A stretch of DNA of 64,000 bases, taken from the NCBI GenBank assembly GCA_023053545.1, contig JAKZAN010000002.1, positions 2,588,375 to 2,652,374 on the forward strand, written 5' to 3'. This DNA is from Lepidurus packardi (taxonomy: Eukaryota; Arthropoda; Branchiopoda; Notostraca; Triopsidae). Shown piece by piece: positions 1-14,194 of the stretch; position 1 is the first letter of the stretch; each line of letters starts with the position of its first letter. The notes beneath the pieces were generated by a model, which saw only the letters and a list, made by a program, of their open reading frames with translations, was not told where the DNA came from and ran no database searches. Both the position numbers and the translations under genes were made by a program.

Positions 1-211
1 TACATATGAAGCAAATAAAAATAGCCAAATATAGTATCGAACATTTGTGTGCTGAAAGGAAATGTCAATTCAGTAGTAATTGAATAACAGTCGAATAAAC
101 TTTAAAAAATGCCAATGCCATATGGTTTGTGAGATAACGCACCGCGTCTCAGCTCAGGCATAACCGCAACACCAAGTGCGATTCTTAGGCGGCTAATGAT
201 CTACATTAGAT

Positions 212-331
212 GCCAACGGCCATACCACGCAGAATGTACCCAGACTCGTCAGCTCCTGGAAGTCAAGCTGCGTCGGGCCCGGTCAGTACTTGGATGGGTG
301 ACCGCCTGGGAACACCGGGTGCTGTTGGCCT
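212..331 (+). rRNA. 5S ribosomal RNA, copy 1
   Basis: The 120-nt sequence starts GCCAACGGCCATACCACGC and ends in GCTGTTGGCC, so its ends pair to form the terminal helix I of 5S rRNA. The internal pol III promoter region is recognisable, including the stretch GTACTTGGATGGGTGACCG typical of box C. A TTTT run at 331-334 is the expected pol III terminator. The loop B/C region (CGTCAGCTCCTGGAAGTC) differs from the insect consensus. From memory it resembles the crustacean Artemia form; I could not check this. Confidence 0.96.
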
Positions 332-363
332 TTTCGTCTTCTCAGACGGAAATATTTTTTTTG

Positions 364-414
364 GTCGCGGGCAGCATTGCCAGCCAATTCCAAGACTTGT
401 GCAACCGAGTACTC
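364..414 (-). pseudogene. H2A gene fragment downstream of 5S, copy 1
   Basis: Bases 364-398 match 35 consecutive bases of the H2A gene at 3324-3358. The match continues to 414 with three mismatches, giving 48 of 51 identical. It lies on the same strand as H2A and corresponds to the part coding for ...[10 protein letters not shown]. It has no start codon, so it is a relict and not a gene. It begins 30 bp after the 5S terminator. Confidence 0.9.
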
Positions 415-1463
415 TTTTATACACTGAAATTGTAGACTTTTCTTTCTGAGCCGTTAAAGTGCGTTCCACTTGCTAAAATATTGGTGCAATGTTGCTGTAT
501 TGGTGCAATATTGTTTGCACTCAGTCTATATATTATACACTGAGTCCTGCCTGTGCAACTGCACGGATCGTGTTCCACTTACAGGATGCGCACTGGAAAG
601 TGCAAAACAATGCTGCTTTTTCTGGACATGATTCTGAGAAGGTATCTGAAAAGCAAGCTCGAAATACAGTCTACGAAAGAAAACATCTGCTGTCATTTTA
701 CAGCCTTCTAACACTGGATCCTTGGCCGGTACATCGAGATCCGAAACTAGTCACCCATCGAGATCGGAAACTGGTCACCCATCCAAGTTTCAAACATTGT
801 GCTGTTGTCCATGAATCATAATGCAAGAGATCTTTTGCTCGTTTTCTCGTCGATTTATTTTCCTACTGTTTGTATTGCGAGGGTGGAATAAATAATAGCC
901 AGGTTTATCGACATGTAAGATTTTGCACTGTAAGACTTAGAAAAGTTCCATGTAGTAGTATTTATGCCAATTGGGACGCGAGCTGACTAAGCCCGACCCC
1001 GGTCCTGAGTTGGCCGTGGAAACACACCCTAGGGTGTTGTTGAATATAGTTGACAACAGTAGTTCGTCTTTATAACCAGTCACCCCAAACTAACTAAAAG
1101 AAAGTTTATTAGCTCATCACATCATTTTTAGTCCACACTCATTTATAAAAAAAAAAAAGCAAGTAAACTACTAGAATCTGAGGATTTCAGGCTGTACTTT
1201 TCACTTTGCTTTGGAACATTCCTCGCATTACCGCGGTAGGTGCTTCCCATTATCCGGTACTTGTAGCGTTGTTCCGGTCTGTCTGGAGAGCCTGCACCGA
1301 ACAGACGGCTTATGGGACAAAAGGGCAGCAACGCTAAGAGTTTCAGCTTTCGGGGTTAGGTGGCGGTTATAAATTCCACTGATTTATAACAAACGGTCAG
1401 AAATAGTATGCTCTAATGAATAGCCATATCTTTTGAGTTGTAAGCTTTCGGGACGCAATTGTT
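415..1463. other. 5S-H4 spacer of the histone unit
   Basis: There is no gene here that I can support. It holds two copies of ATTGGTGCAAT (480-490, 499-509) and a roughly 24-bp tandem duplication around 732-780 containing CATCGAGATC. There is also a 14-bp perfect palindrome ACACCCTAGGGTGT (1024-1037) and a 9-bp inverted repeat with a 7-bp loop at 1366-1390 (arms GTTATAAAT/ATTTATAAC). Short ORFs in it show no recognisable protein. The same spacer recurs at 5076-6124 and 9737-10785. Confidence 0.7.
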
Positions 1464-1479
1464 GGCCCTGAAAAGGGCC
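1464..1479 (-). terminator. Histone 3' stem-loop of H4, copy 1
   Basis: Read on the minus strand this is GGCCCTTTTCAGGGCC. It is a 6-bp stem with a 4-nt loop matching the metazoan histone mRNA consensus bound by SLBP. It lies 36 bp after the H4 stop. A purine-rich CCGAAAGCTT follows and is a plausible U7-pairing downstream element. It directs cleavage without polyadenylation. Confidence 0.95.
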
Positions 1480-1515
1480 GTTGGGGTGGGTCAGACGGCA
1501 AAAACAAACCCAATT

Positions 1516-2470
<955 letters not shown>

Positions 2471-2499
2471 GCAAGTTGCACTTTTGCCAATAAACCAAC

Positions 2500-2515
2500 G
2501 GCCCTTTTCAGGGCC
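2500..2515 (+). terminator. Histone 3' stem-loop of H3, copy 1
   Basis: GGCCCTTTTCAGGGCC lies 29 bp after the H3 stop. An AATAAA (2489-2494) lies between the stop and the stem-loop, so a polyadenylated alternative 3' end is conceivable. Confidence 0.95.
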
Positions 2516-3127
2516 AACACGTCTTTTGTAAAGTTAAAAACCACGACAGCGTTTATTGATAGGAGAAGCAAACGCTTCTGTAGCGTCCAAAATCGAAAAC
2601 CACCCAAGCAGGCGCGAACGAGTCATACTGCTGGATACATTTTCATTCGTTTTTCTCCGCGTTTGCGATAGTAGTTATCAGGGGGAGAAAAGGGCTTTTT
2701 CTTTGGTAGTCTTTGTGAGGTTCGTCGTTTTTAAAAGTCAATTCAGTTGAGGAATTGTTTCATGTAAAGTATTTAACTCCTGCGTGTGCTACTCTATTCT
2801 TGTATGCTTCTCTCTTTACTCGTATGCTACTGCCGGGCTTCCTTCCTACTCTATGCTATTCCGTGTTTTCTTGTATCTTGTCTGATAACCAGAAAAGCTA
2901 TACAGCGCCGTTTACCTGACGGTTCAGGCCGGAACTCGAAGGCAGTACACTCTGCTTAGGGACTCGTAGCGGCTTGCCAAGGCATTACCGCAACAAACAA
3001 GCGTACTTATTTAGGGTGTGTGAGAAATTGCTTCTTTTTCATTTTATGTAACACGAATTCGATTCGAATAATAAGCGCAAAGAGTCTTAGGAGCCAAACC
3101 GGCAATAACTTTCGGAAGTTAGATGGT
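2516..3127. other. H3-H2A spacer of the histone unit
   Basis: This is a convergent spacer between the 3' ends of H3 and H2A. It is AT-rich with pyrimidine runs (for example 2800-2890). I see no gene, no H1 remnant and no RNA gene. The equivalents are 7177-7788 and 11838-12449. Confidence 0.65.
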
Positions 3128-3143
3128 GGCCCTGAAAAGGGCC
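3128..3143 (-). terminator. Histone 3' stem-loop of H2A, copy 1
   Basis: On the minus strand it reads GGCCCTTTTCAGGGCC, 21 bp after the H2A stop. The flanks (AAC before, AAC/CACC after) match those of the other three genes. Confidence 0.95.
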
Positions 3144-3164
3144 GTTGGGGAAAGAAGAAACTTT

Positions 3165-3539
3165 TTAGGCTTTCTTTTCAGTTTTCTTAGGCAACAGCAC
3201 CGCTTGGATGTTGGGGAGCACTCCGCCTTGGGCAATGGTAACGCCGGACAAGAGCTTGTTTAACTCTTCGTCGTTGCGGATGGCCAACTGCAAGTGACGG
3301 GGAATAATACGAGACTTTTTGTTGTCGCGGGCAGCATTGCCAGCCAATTCCAAGACTTCTGCAGCCAAGTACTCCATAACAGCAGCCAAATACACGGGTG
3401 CGCCAGCTCCGACACGCTCGGCATAATTGCCTTTGCGAAGCAAACGATGGATGCGACCGACGGGGAACTGAAGCCCGGCACGGTTGGAGCGCGACTTGGA
3501 CTTGCCCTTAACTTTGCCTCCTTTGCCGCGACCAGACAT
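3165..3539 (-). CDS. H2A: Histone H2A, copy 1
   Basis: The product is 124 aa, starting [20 protein letters not shown] and ending [10 protein letters not shown]. The histone fold and acidic-patch residues ([27 protein letters not shown]) are intact. It lacks an SQ(E/D) tail, so it is canonical H2A and not H2A.X. The open frame runs on upstream through the promoter, but the family N-terminus fixes the start at 3539. Residues [10 protein letters not shown] carry Ser where Drosophila has Thr, as far as I recall. It forms a dimer with H2B, encoded divergently 234 bp away. Confidence 0.99.
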   Translation of the reverse strand: MSGRGKGGKVKGKSKSRSNRAGLQFPVGRIHRLLRKGNYAERVGAGAPVYLAAVMEYLAAEVLELAGNAARDNKKSRIIPRHLQLAIRNDEELNKLLSGVTIAQGGVLPNIQAVLLPKKTEKKA

Positions 3540-3773
3540 GGTTGAAAAATTGAAATAGAATGGGGGAACGGGTTTCGCTCGCCCAAGTCTTCTAGTGTCA
3601 TGTTTTCCATAGTACCCACCGTTTATAGGCGACTCACTGGTCTCCGGCAGGACTTCGGCTGGGCCCCCTATCACCCAATCAGCGATCGCGCAGTTCCTGG
3701 CCGCGTACCCGGCTGAGCTGCTGGGAAGTATATATTGGGGTCGGTGAATTTGTGACTCGAACAGTGGTGCACA
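3540..3773. promoter_or_regulatory. Shared H2A/H2B divergent promoter, copy 1
   Basis: A TATA box for H2B (TATATAT, about 3729-3735) and one for H2A on the minus strand (TATAAA, 3622-3627) face outward from a central CCAAT (about 3672) in CACCCAATCAG. The region is GC-rich. The equivalents are 8201-8434 and 12862-13095. Confidence 0.85.
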
Positions 3774-4145
3774 ATGCCTCCCAAGACAAGCGGTAAAGCA
3801 GCCAAGAAGGCGGGCAAGGCCCAGAAGAACATTTCCAAGACCGACAAGAAGAAGAAGCGCCGCAGGAAGGAGAGCTATGCTATCTACATTTACAAAGTGC
3901 TCAAACAAGTTCACCCTGACACCGGCGTTTCCAGCAAAGCCATGAGTATCATGAACAGCTTTGTCAATGACATTTTTGAGCGCATTGCGGCCGAAGCTTC
4001 CCGTTTGGCCCACTACAACAAACGCTCGACCATAACCAGTCGGGAAATCCAGACGGCCGTTCGTCTGCTCCTGCCCGGTGAGTTGGCTAAGCATGCCGTC
4101 AGTGAAGGCACTAAAGCCGTCACCAAGTACACTAGCTCCAAGTAA
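3774..4145 (+). CDS. H2B: Histone H2B, copy 1
   Basis: The product is 123 aa, intronless, starting [19 protein letters not shown] and ending AVTKYTSSK. Length and sequence are nearly those of Drosophila H2B. The basic tail ([17 protein letters not shown]) and the C-terminal lysine used for monoubiquitylation (AVTKYTSSK) are present. It lies opposite H2A across a shared promoter. The stem-loop is at 4174-4189. Confidence 0.99.
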   Translation: MPPKTSGKAAKKAGKAQKNISKTDKKKKRRRKESYAIYIYKVLKQVHPDTGVSSKAMSIMNSFVNDIFERIAAEASRLAHYNKRSTITSREIQTAVRLLLPGELAKHAVSEGTKAVTKYTSSK

Positions 4146-4173
4146 GAGCTTTCGCCTGGAAGAAAAACCCAAC

Positions 4174-4189
4174 GGCCCTTTTCAGGGCC
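4174..4189 (+). terminator. Histone 3' stem-loop of H2B, copy 1
   Basis: GGCCCTTTTCAGGGCC lies 28 bp after the H2B stop. It is identical to the stem-loops of the other three histone genes. Confidence 0.95.
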
Positions 4190-4872
4190 AACCAATTTCT
4201 TGATGAAAGTTCAAACTACTTGCTTTACTTATGTCTTTCCGAACAGATAATTTTAAGGTTGCTGTTTTAAATATCGACTCTGGAGAGATTTTGAATACAC
4301 ACACATTTGACTATTCCGTACGCTACTTTACTCCCGAGTTTCGTCATGTCTGAGAACCCGAAAAGCGTTGTTGGTGGACGGGTTAGGCCGAAGAGCGGGT
4401 CAGGCCGGGACTCATAGCATTCCTTCGGCCTGTGTCATCCATTCGTGATCGTGTTCCTTCAAGGCGTAGATTTTTGAACAGTTGCAAATGATAGTCGATC
4501 ATCTACAAGGGAAAAATCGAGATTGAACACGCGTCTATCTTTGAAAATGCTCAGCCCCTGAAGAGTCAGGGCTTAATGGGGACTGTTTGCCCAAAACAGA
4601 ACGCGTTAGTAATGCGTATACCAAGATGTCATTGTATTGATTGTTGTTCACGAAGATATGATACATATGAAGCAAATAAAAATAGCCAAATATAGTATCG
4701 AACATTTGTGTGCTGAAAGGAAATGTCAATTCAGTAGTAATTGAATAACAGTCGAATAAACTTTAAAAAATGCCAATGCCATATGGTTTGTGAGATAACG
4801 CACCGCGTCTCAGCTCAGGCATAACCGCAACACCAAGTGCGATTCTTAGGCGGCTAATGATCTACATTAGAT
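4190..4872. other. H2B-5S spacer of the histone unit
   Basis: This spacer runs from the end of H2B across the unit boundary to the next 5S gene. I see no gene. The last 210 bp before 5S are the likely site of any upstream 5S control. No conserved pol III upstream element is recognisable by eye. The equivalents are 8851-9533 and 13512-14194. Confidence 0.65.
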
Positions 4873-4992
4873 GCCAACGGCCATACCACGCAGAATGTAC
4901 CCAGACTCGTCAGCTCCTGGAAGTCAAGCTGCGTCGGGCCCGGTCAGTACTTGGATGGGTGACCGCCTGGGAACACCGGGTGCTGTTGGCCT
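4873..4992 (+). rRNA. 5S ribosomal RNA, copy 2
   Basis: Identical to copy 1, shifted by 4,661 bp. TTTT terminator at 4992-4995. Confidence 0.96.
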
Positions 4993-5024
4993 TTTCGTCT
5001 TCTCAGACGGAAATATTTTTTTTG

Positions 5025-5075
5025 GTCGCGGGCAGCATTGCCAGCCAATTCCAAGACTTGTGCAACCGAGTACTC
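5025..5075 (-). pseudogene. H2A gene fragment downstream of 5S, copy 2
   Basis: Same 51-bp H2A relict as at 364-414, with the same three mismatches to H2A. It was therefore present before the unit was amplified or homogenised. Confidence 0.9.
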
Positions 5076-6176
5076 TTTTATACACTGAAATTGTAGACTT
5101 TTCTTTCTGAGCCGTTAAAGTGCGTTCCACTTGCTAAAATATTGGTGCAATGTTGCTGTATTGGTGCAATATTGTTTGCACTCAGTCTATATATTATACA
5201 CTGAGTCCTGCCTGTGCAACTGCACGGATCGTGTTCCACTTACAGGATGCGCACTGGAAAGTGCAAAACAATGCTGCTTTTTCTGGACATGATTCTGAGA
5301 AGGTATCTGAAAAGCAAGCTCGAAATACAGTCTACGAAAGAAAACATCTGCTGTCATTTTACAGCCTTCTAACACTGGATCCTTGGCCGGTACATCGAGA
5401 TCCGAAACTAGTCACCCATCGAGATCGGAAACTGGTCACCCATCCAAGTTTCAAACATTGTGCTGTTGTCCATGAATCATAATGCAAGAGATCTTTTGCT
5501 CGTTTTCTCGTCGATTTATTTTCCTACTGTTTGTATTGCGAGGGTGGAATAAATAATAGCCAGGTTTATCGACATGTAAGATTTTGCACTGTAAGACTTA
5601 GAAAAGTTCCATGTAGTAGTATTTATGCCAATTGGGACGCGAGCTGACTAAGCCCGACCCCGGTCCTGAGTTGGCCGTGGAAACACACCCTAGGGTGTTG
5701 TTGAATATAGTTGACAACAGTAGTTCGTCTTTATAACCAGTCACCCCAAACTAACTAAAAGAAAGTTTATTAGCTCATCACATCATTTTTAGTCCACACT
5801 CATTTATAAAAAAAAAAAAGCAAGTAAACTACTAGAATCTGAGGATTTCAGGCTGTACTTTTCACTTTGCTTTGGAACATTCCTCGCATTACCGCGGTAG
5901 GTGCTTCCCATTATCCGGTACTTGTAGCGTTGTTCCGGTCTGTCTGGAGAGCCTGCACCGAACAGACGGCTTATGGGACAAAAGGGCAGCAACGCTAAGA
6001 GTTTCAGCTTTCGGGGTTAGGTGGCGGTTATAAATTCCACTGATTTATAACAAACGGTCAGAAATAGTATGCTCTAATGAATAGCCATATCTTTTGAGTT
6101 GTAAGCTTTCGGGACGCAATTGTTGGCCCTGAAAAGGGCCGTTGGGGTGGGTCAGACGGCAAAAACAAACCCAATT

Positions 6177-6503
<327 letters not shown>

Positions 6504-6615
6504 TTAAGAACGGAACAAAAGCCGGTGTGTGCTTGTTCTGTAAAGCCCTACTCCTATTTGATCTAGCCCGACGGACGGCAAGGCTGATGGCTAGGTGCAA
6601 CCAATGGAAAGATAG

Positions 6616-7131
<516 letters not shown>

Positions 7132-7825
7132 GCAAGTTGCACTTTTGCCAATAAACCAACGGCCCTTTTCAGGGCCAACACGTCTTTTGTAAAGTTAAAA
7201 ACCACGACAGCGTTTATTGATAGGAGAAGCAAACGCTTCTGTAGCGTCCAAAATCGAAAACCACCCAAGCAGGCGCGAACGAGTCATACTGCTGGATACA
7301 TTTTCATTCGTTTTTCTCCGCGTTTGCGATAGTAGTTATCAGGGGGAGAAAAGGGCTTTTTCTTTGGTAGTCTTTGTGAGGTTCGTCGTTTTTAAAAGTC
7401 AATTCAGTTGAGGAATTGTTTCATGTAAAGTATTTAACTCCTGCGTGTGCTACTCTATTCTTGTATGCTTCTCTCTTTACTCGTATGCTACTGCCGGGCT
7501 TCCTTCCTACTCTATGCTATTCCGTGTTTTCTTGTATCTTGTCTGATAACCAGAAAAGCTATACAGCGCCGTTTACCTGACGGTTCAGGCCGGAACTCGA
7601 AGGCAGTACACTCTGCTTAGGGACTCGTAGCGGCTTGCCAAGGCATTACCGCAACAAACAAGCGTACTTATTTAGGGTGTGTGAGAAATTGCTTCTTTTT
7701 CATTTTATGTAACACGAATTCGATTCGAATAATAAGCGCAAAGAGTCTTAGGAGCCAAACCGGCAATAACTTTCGGAAGTTAGATGGTGGCCCTGAAAAG
7801 GGCCGTTGGGGAAAGAAGAAACTTT

Positions 7826-8200
7826 TTAGGCTTTCTTTTCAGTTTTCTTAGGCAACAGCACCGCTTGGATGTTGGGGAGCACTCCGCCTTGGGCAATGGT
7901 AACGCCGGACAAGAGCTTGTTTAACTCTTCGTCGTTGCGGATGGCCAACTGCAAGTGACGGGGAATAATACGAGACTTTTTGTTGTCGCGGGCAGCATTG
8001 CCAGCCAATTCCAAGACTTCTGCAGCCAAGTACTCCATAACAGCAGCCAAATACACGGGTGCGCCAGCTCCGACACGCTCGGCATAATTGCCTTTGCGAA
8101 GCAAACGATGGATGCGACCGACGGGGAACTGAAGCCCGGCACGGTTGGAGCGCGACTTGGACTTGCCCTTAACTTTGCCTCCTTTGCCGCGACCAGACAT
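7826..8200 (-). CDS. H2A: Histone H2A, copy 2
   Basis: 124 aa, identical to copy 1. Stem-loop at 7789-7804 on the minus strand. Promoter shared with H2B at 8201-8434. Confidence 0.99.
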   Translation of the reverse strand: MSGRGKGGKVKGKSKSRSNRAGLQFPVGRIHRLLRKGNYAERVGAGAPVYLAAVMEYLAAEVLELAGNAARDNKKSRIIPRHLQLAIRNDEELNKLLSGVTIAQGGVLPNIQAVLLPKKTEKKA

Positions 8201-8434
8201 GGTTGAAAAATTGAAATAGAATGGGGGAACGGGTTTCGCTCGCCCAAGTCTTCTAGTGTCATGTTTTCCATAGTACCCACCGTTTATAGGCGACTCACTG
8301 GTCTCCGGCAGGACTTCGGCTGGGCCCCCTATCACCCAATCAGCGATCGCGCAGTTCCTGGCCGCGTACCCGGCTGAGCTGCTGGGAAGTATATATTGGG
8401 GTCGGTGAATTTGTGACTCGAACAGTGGTGCACA

Positions 8435-8806
8435 ATGCCTCCCAAGACAAGCGGTAAAGCAGCCAAGAAGGCGGGCAAGGCCCAGAAGAACATTTCCAAG
8501 ACCGACAAGAAGAAGAAGCGCCGCAGGAAGGAGAGCTATGCTATCTACATTTACAAAGTGCTCAAACAAGTTCACCCTGACACCGGCGTTTCCAGCAAAG
8601 CCATGAGTATCATGAACAGCTTTGTCAATGACATTTTTGAGCGCATTGCGGCCGAAGCTTCCCGTTTGGCCCACTACAACAAACGCTCGACCATAACCAG
8701 TCGGGAAATCCAGACGGCCGTTCGTCTGCTCCTGCCCGGTGAGTTGGCTAAGCATGCCGTCAGTGAAGGCACTAAAGCCGTCACCAAGTACACTAGCTCC
8801 AAGTAA
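8435..8806 (+). CDS. H2B: Histone H2B, copy 2
   Basis: 123 aa, identical to copy 1. Stem-loop at 8835-8850. Confidence 0.99.
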   Translation: MPPKTSGKAAKKAGKAQKNISKTDKKKKRRRKESYAIYIYKVLKQVHPDTGVSSKAMSIMNSFVNDIFERIAAEASRLAHYNKRSTITSREIQTAVRLLLPGELAKHAVSEGTKAVTKYTSSK

Positions 8807-9533
8807 GAGCTTTCGCCTGGAAGAAAAACCCAACGGCCCTTTTCAGGGCCAACCAATTTCTTGATGAAAGTTCAAACTACTTGCTTTACTTATGTCTTTC
8901 CGAACAGATAATTTTAAGGTTGCTGTTTTAAATATCGACTCTGGAGAGATTTTGAATACACACACATTTGACTATTCCGTACGCTACTTTACTCCCGAGT
9001 TTCGTCATGTCTGAGAACCCGAAAAGCGTTGTTGGTGGACGGGTTAGGCCGAAGAGCGGGTCAGGCCGGGACTCATAGCATTCCTTCGGCCTGTGTCATC
9101 CATTCGTGATCGTGTTCCTTCAAGGCGTAGATTTTTGAACAGTTGCAAATGATAGTCGATCATCTACAAGGGAAAAATCGAGATTGAACACGCGTCTATC
9201 TTTGAAAATGCTCAGCCCCTGAAGAGTCAGGGCTTAATGGGGACTGTTTGCCCAAAACAGAACGCGTTAGTAATGCGTATACCAAGATGTCATTGTATTG
9301 ATTGTTGTTCACGAAGATATGATACATATGAAGCAAATAAAAATAGCCAAATATAGTATCGAACATTTGTGTGCTGAAAGGAAATGTCAATTCAGTAGTA
9401 ATTGAATAACAGTCGAATAAACTTTAAAAAATGCCAATGCCATATGGTTTGTGAGATAACGCACCGCGTCTCAGCTCAGGCATAACCGCAACACCAAGTG
9501 CGATTCTTAGGCGGCTAATGATCTACATTAGAT

Positions 9534-9653
9534 GCCAACGGCCATACCACGCAGAATGTACCCAGACTCGTCAGCTCCTGGAAGTCAAGCTGCGTCGGGC
9601 CCGGTCAGTACTTGGATGGGTGACCGCCTGGGAACACCGGGTGCTGTTGGCCT
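9534..9653 (+). rRNA. 5S ribosomal RNA, copy 3
   Basis: Identical to copies 1 and 2. It is the last intact 5S gene before the retrotransposon. TTTT terminator at 9653-9656. Confidence 0.96.
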
Positions 9654-9685
9654 TTTCGTCTTCTCAGACGGAAATATTTTTTTTG

Positions 9686-9736
9686 GTCGCGGGCAGCATT
9701 GCCAGCCAATTCCAAGACTTGTGCAACCGAGTACTC
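9686..9736 (-). pseudogene. H2A gene fragment downstream of 5S, copy 3
   Basis: Same 51-bp H2A relict as in copies 1 and 2. Confidence 0.9.
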
Positions 9737-10837
9737 TTTTATACACTGAAATTGTAGACTTTTCTTTCTGAGCCGTTAAAGTGCGTTCCACTTGCTAAAA
9801 TATTGGTGCAATGTTGCTGTATTGGTGCAATATTGTTTGCACTCAGTCTATATATTATACACTGAGTCCTGCCTGTGCAACTGCACGGATCGTGTTCCAC
9901 TTACAGGATGCGCACTGGAAAGTGCAAAACAATGCTGCTTTTTCTGGACATGATTCTGAGAAGGTATCTGAAAAGCAAGCTCGAAATACAGTCTACGAAA
10001 GAAAACATCTGCTGTCATTTTACAGCCTTCTAACACTGGATCCTTGGCCGGTACATCGAGATCCGAAACTAGTCACCCATCGAGATCGGAAACTGGTCAC
10101 CCATCCAAGTTTCAAACATTGTGCTGTTGTCCATGAATCATAATGCAAGAGATCTTTTGCTCGTTTTCTCGTCGATTTATTTTCCTACTGTTTGTATTGC
10201 GAGGGTGGAATAAATAATAGCCAGGTTTATCGACATGTAAGATTTTGCACTGTAAGACTTAGAAAAGTTCCATGTAGTAGTATTTATGCCAATTGGGACG
10301 CGAGCTGACTAAGCCCGACCCCGGTCCTGAGTTGGCCGTGGAAACACACCCTAGGGTGTTGTTGAATATAGTTGACAACAGTAGTTCGTCTTTATAACCA
10401 GTCACCCCAAACTAACTAAAAGAAAGTTTATTAGCTCATCACATCATTTTTAGTCCACACTCATTTATAAAAAAAAAAAAGCAAGTAAACTACTAGAATC
10501 TGAGGATTTCAGGCTGTACTTTTCACTTTGCTTTGGAACATTCCTCGCATTACCGCGGTAGGTGCTTCCCATTATCCGGTACTTGTAGCGTTGTTCCGGT
10601 CTGTCTGGAGAGCCTGCACCGAACAGACGGCTTATGGGACAAAAGGGCAGCAACGCTAAGAGTTTCAGCTTTCGGGGTTAGGTGGCGGTTATAAATTCCA
10701 CTGATTTATAACAAACGGTCAGAAATAGTATGCTCTAATGAATAGCCATATCTTTTGAGTTGTAAGCTTTCGGGACGCAATTGTTGGCCCTGAAAAGGGC
10801 CGTTGGGGTGGGTCAGACGGCAAAAACAAACCCAATT

Positions 10838-11164
<327 letters not shown>

Positions 11165-11276
11165 TTAAGAACGGAACAAAAGCCGGTGTGTGCTTGTTCT
11201 GTAAAGCCCTACTCCTATTTGATCTAGCCCGACGGACGGCAAGGCTGATGGCTAGGTGCAACCAATGGAAAGATAG

Positions 11277-11792
<516 letters not shown>

Positions 11793-12486
11793 GCAAGTTG
11801 CACTTTTGCCAATAAACCAACGGCCCTTTTCAGGGCCAACACGTCTTTTGTAAAGTTAAAAACCACGACAGCGTTTATTGATAGGAGAAGCAAACGCTTC
11901 TGTAGCGTCCAAAATCGAAAACCACCCAAGCAGGCGCGAACGAGTCATACTGCTGGATACATTTTCATTCGTTTTTCTCCGCGTTTGCGATAGTAGTTAT
12001 CAGGGGGAGAAAAGGGCTTTTTCTTTGGTAGTCTTTGTGAGGTTCGTCGTTTTTAAAAGTCAATTCAGTTGAGGAATTGTTTCATGTAAAGTATTTAACT
12101 CCTGCGTGTGCTACTCTATTCTTGTATGCTTCTCTCTTTACTCGTATGCTACTGCCGGGCTTCCTTCCTACTCTATGCTATTCCGTGTTTTCTTGTATCT
12201 TGTCTGATAACCAGAAAAGCTATACAGCGCCGTTTACCTGACGGTTCAGGCCGGAACTCGAAGGCAGTACACTCTGCTTAGGGACTCGTAGCGGCTTGCC
12301 AAGGCATTACCGCAACAAACAAGCGTACTTATTTAGGGTGTGTGAGAAATTGCTTCTTTTTCATTTTATGTAACACGAATTCGATTCGAATAATAAGCGC
12401 AAAGAGTCTTAGGAGCCAAACCGGCAATAACTTTCGGAAGTTAGATGGTGGCCCTGAAAAGGGCCGTTGGGGAAAGAAGAAACTTT

Positions 12487-12861
12487 TTAGGCTTTCTTTT
12501 CAGTTTTCTTAGGCAACAGCACCGCTTGGATGTTGGGGAGCACTCCGCCTTGGGCAATGGTAACGCCGGACAAGAGCTTGTTTAACTCTTCGTCGTTGCG
12601 GATGGCCAACTGCAAGTGACGGGGAATAATACGAGACTTTTTGTTGTCGCGGGCAGCATTGCCAGCCAATTCCAAGACTTCTGCAGCCAAGTACTCCATA
12701 ACAGCAGCCAAATACACGGGTGCGCCAGCTCCGACACGCTCGGCATAATTGCCTTTGCGAAGCAAACGATGGATGCGACCGACGGGGAACTGAAGCCCGG
12801 CACGGTTGGAGCGCGACTTGGACTTGCCCTTAACTTTGCCTCCTTTGCCGCGACCAGACAT
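12487..12861 (-). CDS. H2A: Histone H2A, copy 3
   Basis: 124 aa, identical to the other copies. Stem-loop at 12450-12465 on the minus strand. Promoter shared with H2B at 12862-13095. Confidence 0.99.
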   Translation of the reverse strand: MSGRGKGGKVKGKSKSRSNRAGLQFPVGRIHRLLRKGNYAERVGAGAPVYLAAVMEYLAAEVLELAGNAARDNKKSRIIPRHLQLAIRNDEELNKLLSGVTIAQGGVLPNIQAVLLPKKTEKKA

Positions 12862-13095
12862 GGTTGAAAAATTGAAATAGAATGGGGGAACGGGTTTCGC
12901 TCGCCCAAGTCTTCTAGTGTCATGTTTTCCATAGTACCCACCGTTTATAGGCGACTCACTGGTCTCCGGCAGGACTTCGGCTGGGCCCCCTATCACCCAA
13001 TCAGCGATCGCGCAGTTCCTGGCCGCGTACCCGGCTGAGCTGCTGGGAAGTATATATTGGGGTCGGTGAATTTGTGACTCGAACAGTGGTGCACA

Positions 13096-13467
13096 ATGCC
13101 TCCCAAGACAAGCGGTAAAGCAGCCAAGAAGGCGGGCAAGGCCCAGAAGAACATTTCCAAGACCGACAAGAAGAAGAAGCGCCGCAGGAAGGAGAGCTAT
13201 GCTATCTACATTTACAAAGTGCTCAAACAAGTTCACCCTGACACCGGCGTTTCCAGCAAAGCCATGAGTATCATGAACAGCTTTGTCAATGACATTTTTG
13301 AGCGCATTGCGGCCGAAGCTTCCCGTTTGGCCCACTACAACAAACGCTCGACCATAACCAGTCGGGAAATCCAGACGGCCGTTCGTCTGCTCCTGCCCGG
13401 TGAGTTGGCTAAGCATGCCGTCAGTGAAGGCACTAAAGCCGTCACCAAGTACACTAGCTCCAAGTAA
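13096..13467 (+). CDS. H2B: Histone H2B, copy 3
   Basis: 123 aa, identical to the other copies. Stem-loop at 13496-13511. It is the last histone gene of the array in this window. Confidence 0.99.
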   Translation: MPPKTSGKAAKKAGKAQKNISKTDKKKKRRRKESYAIYIYKVLKQVHPDTGVSSKAMSIMNSFVNDIFERIAAEASRLAHYNKRSTITSREIQTAVRLLLPGELAKHAVSEGTKAVTKYTSSK

Positions 13468-14194
13468 GAGCTTTCGCCTGGAAGAAAAACCCAACGGCCC
13501 TTTTCAGGGCCAACCAATTTCTTGATGAAAGTTCAAACTACTTGCTTTACTTATGTCTTTCCGAACAGATAATTTTAAGGTTGCTGTTTTAAATATCGAC
13601 TCTGGAGAGATTTTGAATACACACACATTTGACTATTCCGTACGCTACTTTACTCCCGAGTTTCGTCATGTCTGAGAACCCGAAAAGCGTTGTTGGTGGA
13701 CGGGTTAGGCCGAAGAGCGGGTCAGGCCGGGACTCATAGCATTCCTTCGGCCTGTGTCATCCATTCGTGATCGTGTTCCTTCAAGGCGTAGATTTTTGAA
13801 CAGTTGCAAATGATAGTCGATCATCTACAAGGGAAAAATCGAGATTGAACACGCGTCTATCTTTGAAAATGCTCAGCCCCTGAAGAGTCAGGGCTTAATG
13901 GGGACTGTTTGCCCAAAACAGAACGCGTTAGTAATGCGTATACCAAGATGTCATTGTATTGATTGTTGTTCACGAAGATATGATACATATGAAGCAAATA
14001 AAAATAGCCAAATATAGTATCGAACATTTGTGTGCTGAAAGGAAATGTCAATTCAGTAGTAATTGAATAACAGTCGAATAAACTTTAAAAAATGCCAATG
14101 CCATATGGTTTGTGAGATAACGCACCGCGTCTCAGCTCAGGCATAACCGCAACACCAAGTGCGATTCTTAGGCGGCTAATGATCTACATTAGAT

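Noticed and set aside
196-449. Two 79-codon frames over the 5S gene
   Set aside because: They overlap a structural RNA gene and the H2A relict. No protein is expected.
489-821. 110-codon frame in the 5S-H4 spacer
   Set aside because: Includes the 24-bp duplication and shows no motif. It recurs only because the unit is repeated.
3165-4172. 335-codon open frame extending H2A upstream
   Set aside because: The added 211 codons are promoter plus the antisense of H2B. H2A begins at MSGRG (3539).
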